DNA from: Planctomycetaceae bacterium
Lineage (GTDB): Bacteria; Planctomycetota; Phycisphaerae; UBA1845; UTPLA1
NCBI GenBank assembly: GCA_011525745.1
Contig: WYBU01000017.1
Coordinates: 1 to 64,000 of the forward strand
Reading direction: 5' to 3'
Length of the DNA: 64,000 nt
Shown here: positions 61,921 through 64,000 of the stretch, piece by piece
Layout: the number at the start of each line of letters is the position of its first letter
Numbering within the stretch: position 1 is the first letter of the stretch
Notes under the pieces: model-generated
What the model was told of the DNA's origin: nothing
The model's input: the letters and a program-made list of their open reading frames with translations, nothing else
Database searches by the model: none
Program-made: the position numbers and the translations under genes

Positions 61921-62340
61921 CTACTTGCCCTTCATCTCGACCTTGGCGCCGGCCTCTTCCAGCTCTTTCTTGAGCTTCTCGGCGTCTTCCTTGGTCAGGC
62001 CTTCCTTGACCGTCTTGGGGGCGCCGTCCACCAGGTCTTTCGCTTCCTTCAGACCCAAGCCCGTCGCGGCGCGAACGACCTTGATCACGTTGATCTTCTT
62101 CTCGCCGCCGTCCTTGAGAATGATGTCGAACGCCGTAGGCTCTTCCGCCACTTCGGCGGCCGCACCACCACCCGCTCCGGGCGCAGCAGCCATGATCATG
62201 CCGCCACCGGCCGGTTCGATATTATACGTTTCCTTAAGGTAATCGACCACTTCCTGGGCCGTTTTGACCGTCAGGTTGGCGATCTTGTCGCCCAGGTCCT
62301 TCACTTCCGCACTGAATTCACGAGCCGGCGCACTTGCCAT
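61921..62340 (-). CDS. rplL: 50S ribosomal protein L7/L12
   Basis: 139 residues. The N-terminal dimer domain ([20 protein letters not shown]) is joined by an Ala/Gly hinge ([20 protein letters not shown]) to the factor-binding C-terminal domain ([40 protein letters not shown]). It recruits EF-G, EF-Tu and other GTPases. It follows rplJ in the expected order; the gap to rplJ is 152 bases. Confidence 0.97.
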   Translation of the reverse strand: MASAPAREFSAEVKDLGDKIANLTVKTAQEVVDYLKETYNIEPAGGGMIMAAAPGAGGGAAAEVAEEPTAFDIILKDGGEKKINVIKVVRAATGLGLKEAKDLVDGAPKTVKEGLTKEDAEKLKKELEEAGAKVEMKGK

Positions 62341-62492
62341 GATCCGCTACTCCAAACGCAAAAAACTCTCCGTCCCGATAGCCGGCATCACGCTGACGCC
62401 GTTTAACCCCGACCGGCCCGGCGGGCCGACCGTCTCATTGGGGCTTCCGGAAAACGGTTCCGATTTCTGACTTTCGACACCCCGATTGCGGC

Positions 62493-63032
62493 CTACGCCA
62501 CCTTCTGGACGGCTTCGCCCTTTTCGAGCCGCTTGACGATGCCCTTCACGCAGCCGGCAATCTTCCCGGCCGGGCTGCCCATGCAGGCCGACAGCCGGCT
62601 CGAGGGGCCGCGCATCGCCGCGGCGATGTCGCCGATGACCTCCAGCCGCGTGCGCATTCGGGCCACTTCTTCAACCGGCAGGCATTCGCTGACTCCCTCA
62701 ACCAGGCCGCCCTTGAGCACAACGCCGGGGTAGTCCTTGACGAGCGTCATCAGCGCCTTGGCGGCCTCGACGATGGTCGATCCGCCCGTCAGCAGCGCGC
62801 AGGGTCCCTTGAGTGCCTTGCCGACAGGCTCCAGGGGCGAGCCGGCGAAGACGCGCCGCGCGGTGCGGTTCTTGACGACGTGCAGCGTGTAGCCGCTCTG
62901 CCGCAGCTTGCCGCGAACCTGGTTGGCCTGTACGCCGTCGAGTTTCGATACGTCGAGCACCAGCGCGCTTTGTACGCCCGCGTACCACGCGCGAAGCTCG
63001 GACTCCATCATCTCGCGAACTTGCCGACTCAT
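62493..63032 (-). CDS. rplJ: 50S ribosomal protein L10
   Basis: 179 residues. MSRQVREMMESELRAWYAGV, SALVLDVSKLDGVQANQVRG, HVVKNRTARRVFAGSPLEPV and GPCALLTGGSTI, KGGLVEG match L10. It forms the stalk base that holds L7/L12 dimers. It begins 13 bases after the rplA stop, so it is translated from the same mRNA; the long leader that usually precedes rplJ is therefore absent here. Confidence 0.95.
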   Translation of the reverse strand: MSRQVREMMESELRAWYAGVQSALVLDVSKLDGVQANQVRGKLRQSGYTLHVVKNRTARRVFAGSPLEPVGKALKGPCALLTGGSTIVEAAKALMTLVKDYPGVVLKGGLVEGVSECLPVEEVARMRTRLEVIGDIAAAMRGPSSRLSACMGSPAGKIAGCVKGIVKRLEKGEAVQKVA

Positions 63033-63045
63033 GCGATGGCCTCCC

Positions 63046-63981
63046 CTACGCGCCGACCTTCAATTCGACCGACGGCGTCATCGTTCCGCTGATGCACACT
63101 TTCTTGATGAACGTGCCCTTCGATGTCTGCGGCTTCATGCGCCGAATGTGATCCATGAACGATTCGATGTTCGCCGCCAGATCGTTTTCGGCGAAGCTCA
63201 TCTTGCCCACGATGCCGTGCACGTTGCCGCCCGTGTCGTTGCGGAACTCGACCTTGCCGGCTGCGAATTCCTTCACCGCCGTGTCGATGTTGGGCGTCAC
63301 CGTTCCGTTCTTCGGCGTCGGCATCTTGCCGCTGGGTCCCAGCACGCGGCCCAGCTTGCCGACCTTGCCCATCATGCGCGGATGAGCGATGGCCACGTCG
63401 AAGTCCATCCAGCCGTCCGACACCTTCTTGATCAGGTCGTCGCCGCCGGATTCGATCGCGCCGGCGGCCTTGGCGACTTCGGCCTCGTCGCCATCGACGA
63501 AGCAGATCACGCGCCGCGTTTTTCCGATGCCGCGCGGCAGCGACACCGCACCGCGGATCGCCTGATCCGCCTGCTTCGGGTCGATGCCCAGCCACATCAC
63601 GATGTTGACCGTCTGATCGAACTTGGTGCCGACGCCCATCCGCTTCAGTGTCTTGACGGCCTCGGGCACCGGCAGCGGTTCCTTCGGCTGAAGCTCAATC
63701 GCTTTGCGGAATCGCTTGCTGGGTTTTCTTGGAGAGCGGCCGCGCTGCTTGGACTTGGCCGCGGACTCGGCTTCGGGCGCCTTGTCCCTGGCAGCCGCCG
63801 GCGCCTTGGGCGCCCGCTTGGCGGCGGGCGCCTTTCCCTCTTCGGACCTGGCCTCAACGGCCTTGGCTTCGGCCGCCGGCTTGGACGTGCCGCCTTTTTT
63901 TGACGGTTTGGTTTTGGGCGACGACTCGCCGGCCGGAGCCGGCGTTTCCGCCGCTTCCGGCGCTGATTTTTCCCTGGCCAT
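63046..63981 (-). CDS. rplA: 50S ribosomal protein L1 with long N-terminal extension
   Basis: 311 residues, against about 230 in most bacteria. The L1 core begins near residue 82 (KPSKRFRKAIELQPKEPLPV) and contains FDQTVNIVMWLGIDPKQADQ, GAVSLPRGIGKTRRV, FDVAIAHPRMMGKVGKLGRV, LGPSGKMPTPKNGTVTPN and GTFIKKVCISGTMTPSVELK. The first 80 residues are a low-complexity Ala/Pro/Lys/Glu tail. A GAGGTG site precedes the ATG at 63981 and no internal start with a ribosome site was seen, so the extension seems genuine. L1 forms the mobile E-site stalk. Confidence 0.95.
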   Translation of the reverse strand: MAREKSAPEAAETPAPAGESSPKTKPSKKGGTSKPAAEAKAVEARSEEGKAPAAKRAPKAPAAARDKAPEAESAAKSKQRGRSPRKPSKRFRKAIELQPKEPLPVPEAVKTLKRMGVGTKFDQTVNIVMWLGIDPKQADQAIRGAVSLPRGIGKTRRVICFVDGDEAEVAKAAGAIESGGDDLIKKVSDGWMDFDVAIAHPRMMGKVGKLGRVLGPSGKMPTPKNGTVTPNIDTAVKEFAAGKVEFRNDTGGNVHGIVGKMSFAENDLAANIESFMDHIRRMKPQTSKGTFIKKVCISGTMTPSVELKVGA

Positions 63982-64000
63982 GACTCACCTCACACGAACG

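Overview
The window is chromosomal DNA of high GC content. It carries the ribosomal protein / RNA polymerase cluster (rplA, rplJ, rplL, rpoB, rpoC, rpsL, rpsG), rpoD, dnaG, purA and uppS. An outer membrane is indicated by lpxD, an RND efflux pump with its lipoprotein adaptor, and several lipobox proteins. Large secreted hypothetical proteins, a Ca-type Asp-rich motif followed by a Gly/hydrophobic/Arg C-terminal sorting tail, a leucyl/arginyl-transferase of the Bpt/ATE family, Y1 transposase debris and many intergenic hairpin repeats fit the Planctomycetota, perhaps the Phycisphaerae side. This placement is inference from gene content, not a phylogeny.

Layout. 1-316: junction of a Y1 (IS200/RAYT-like) transposase fragment with a copied piece of rpoD. 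508-8471, all on the minus strand: a NtrC-type sigma-54 activator with a GAF domain (6870-8471), a good candidate sigma-54 promoter (6717-6732), then a tight operon STAS protein - DUF2934-like protein - SpoIIE-type phosphatase - RND adaptor - RND pump. 8484-9124: an antitoxin and a Doc-like toxin with an in-frame stop. 9206-12955: dnaG followed by rpoD, with a promoter upstream; a perfect parS centromere site lies at 13251-13266. 13333-18511: a lone peptide-type ABC ATPase and two related secreted proteins. 18607-24421: Bpt, a TonB/VWA-like membrane protein, a secreted protein and two membrane proteins.

24665-29874: hairpin-rich intergenic DNA, aldehyde dehydrogenase, uppS and purA. 30085-32705: a two-gene membrane unit. 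32977-38148: a sugar ABC importer (binding lipoprotein, two-domain ATPase, permease) whose genes are separated by a secreted-protein gene bracketed by repeat elements. 38310-43345: hybrid histidine kinase, lipoprotein and CDF metal exporter. 43838-47042: an HtrA-type protease with four PDZ-like segments next to a secreted protease-like protein lacking the catalytic residues. 47109-49501: M29 aminopeptidase and lpxD. 49557-49911: a wrecked zeta-type toxin/antitoxin pair. 50366-63981: rpsG, rpsL, rpoC, a GNAT acetyltransferase, rpoB, rplL, rplJ and rplA, transcribed leftward.

The most notable points are the sigma-54/STAS/phosphatase/efflux unit, the acetyltransferase gene between rpoB and rpoC, the protease/pseudoprotease pair, the parS site, and families of palindromic repeats. 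The repeats form arrays (25631-25814 and 51792-51966, the latter inside the rpoC-rpsL gap) or stand on both sides of single genes (uppS; the secreted-protein gene at 34373). No tRNA, rRNA or CRISPR array was recognised by eye.
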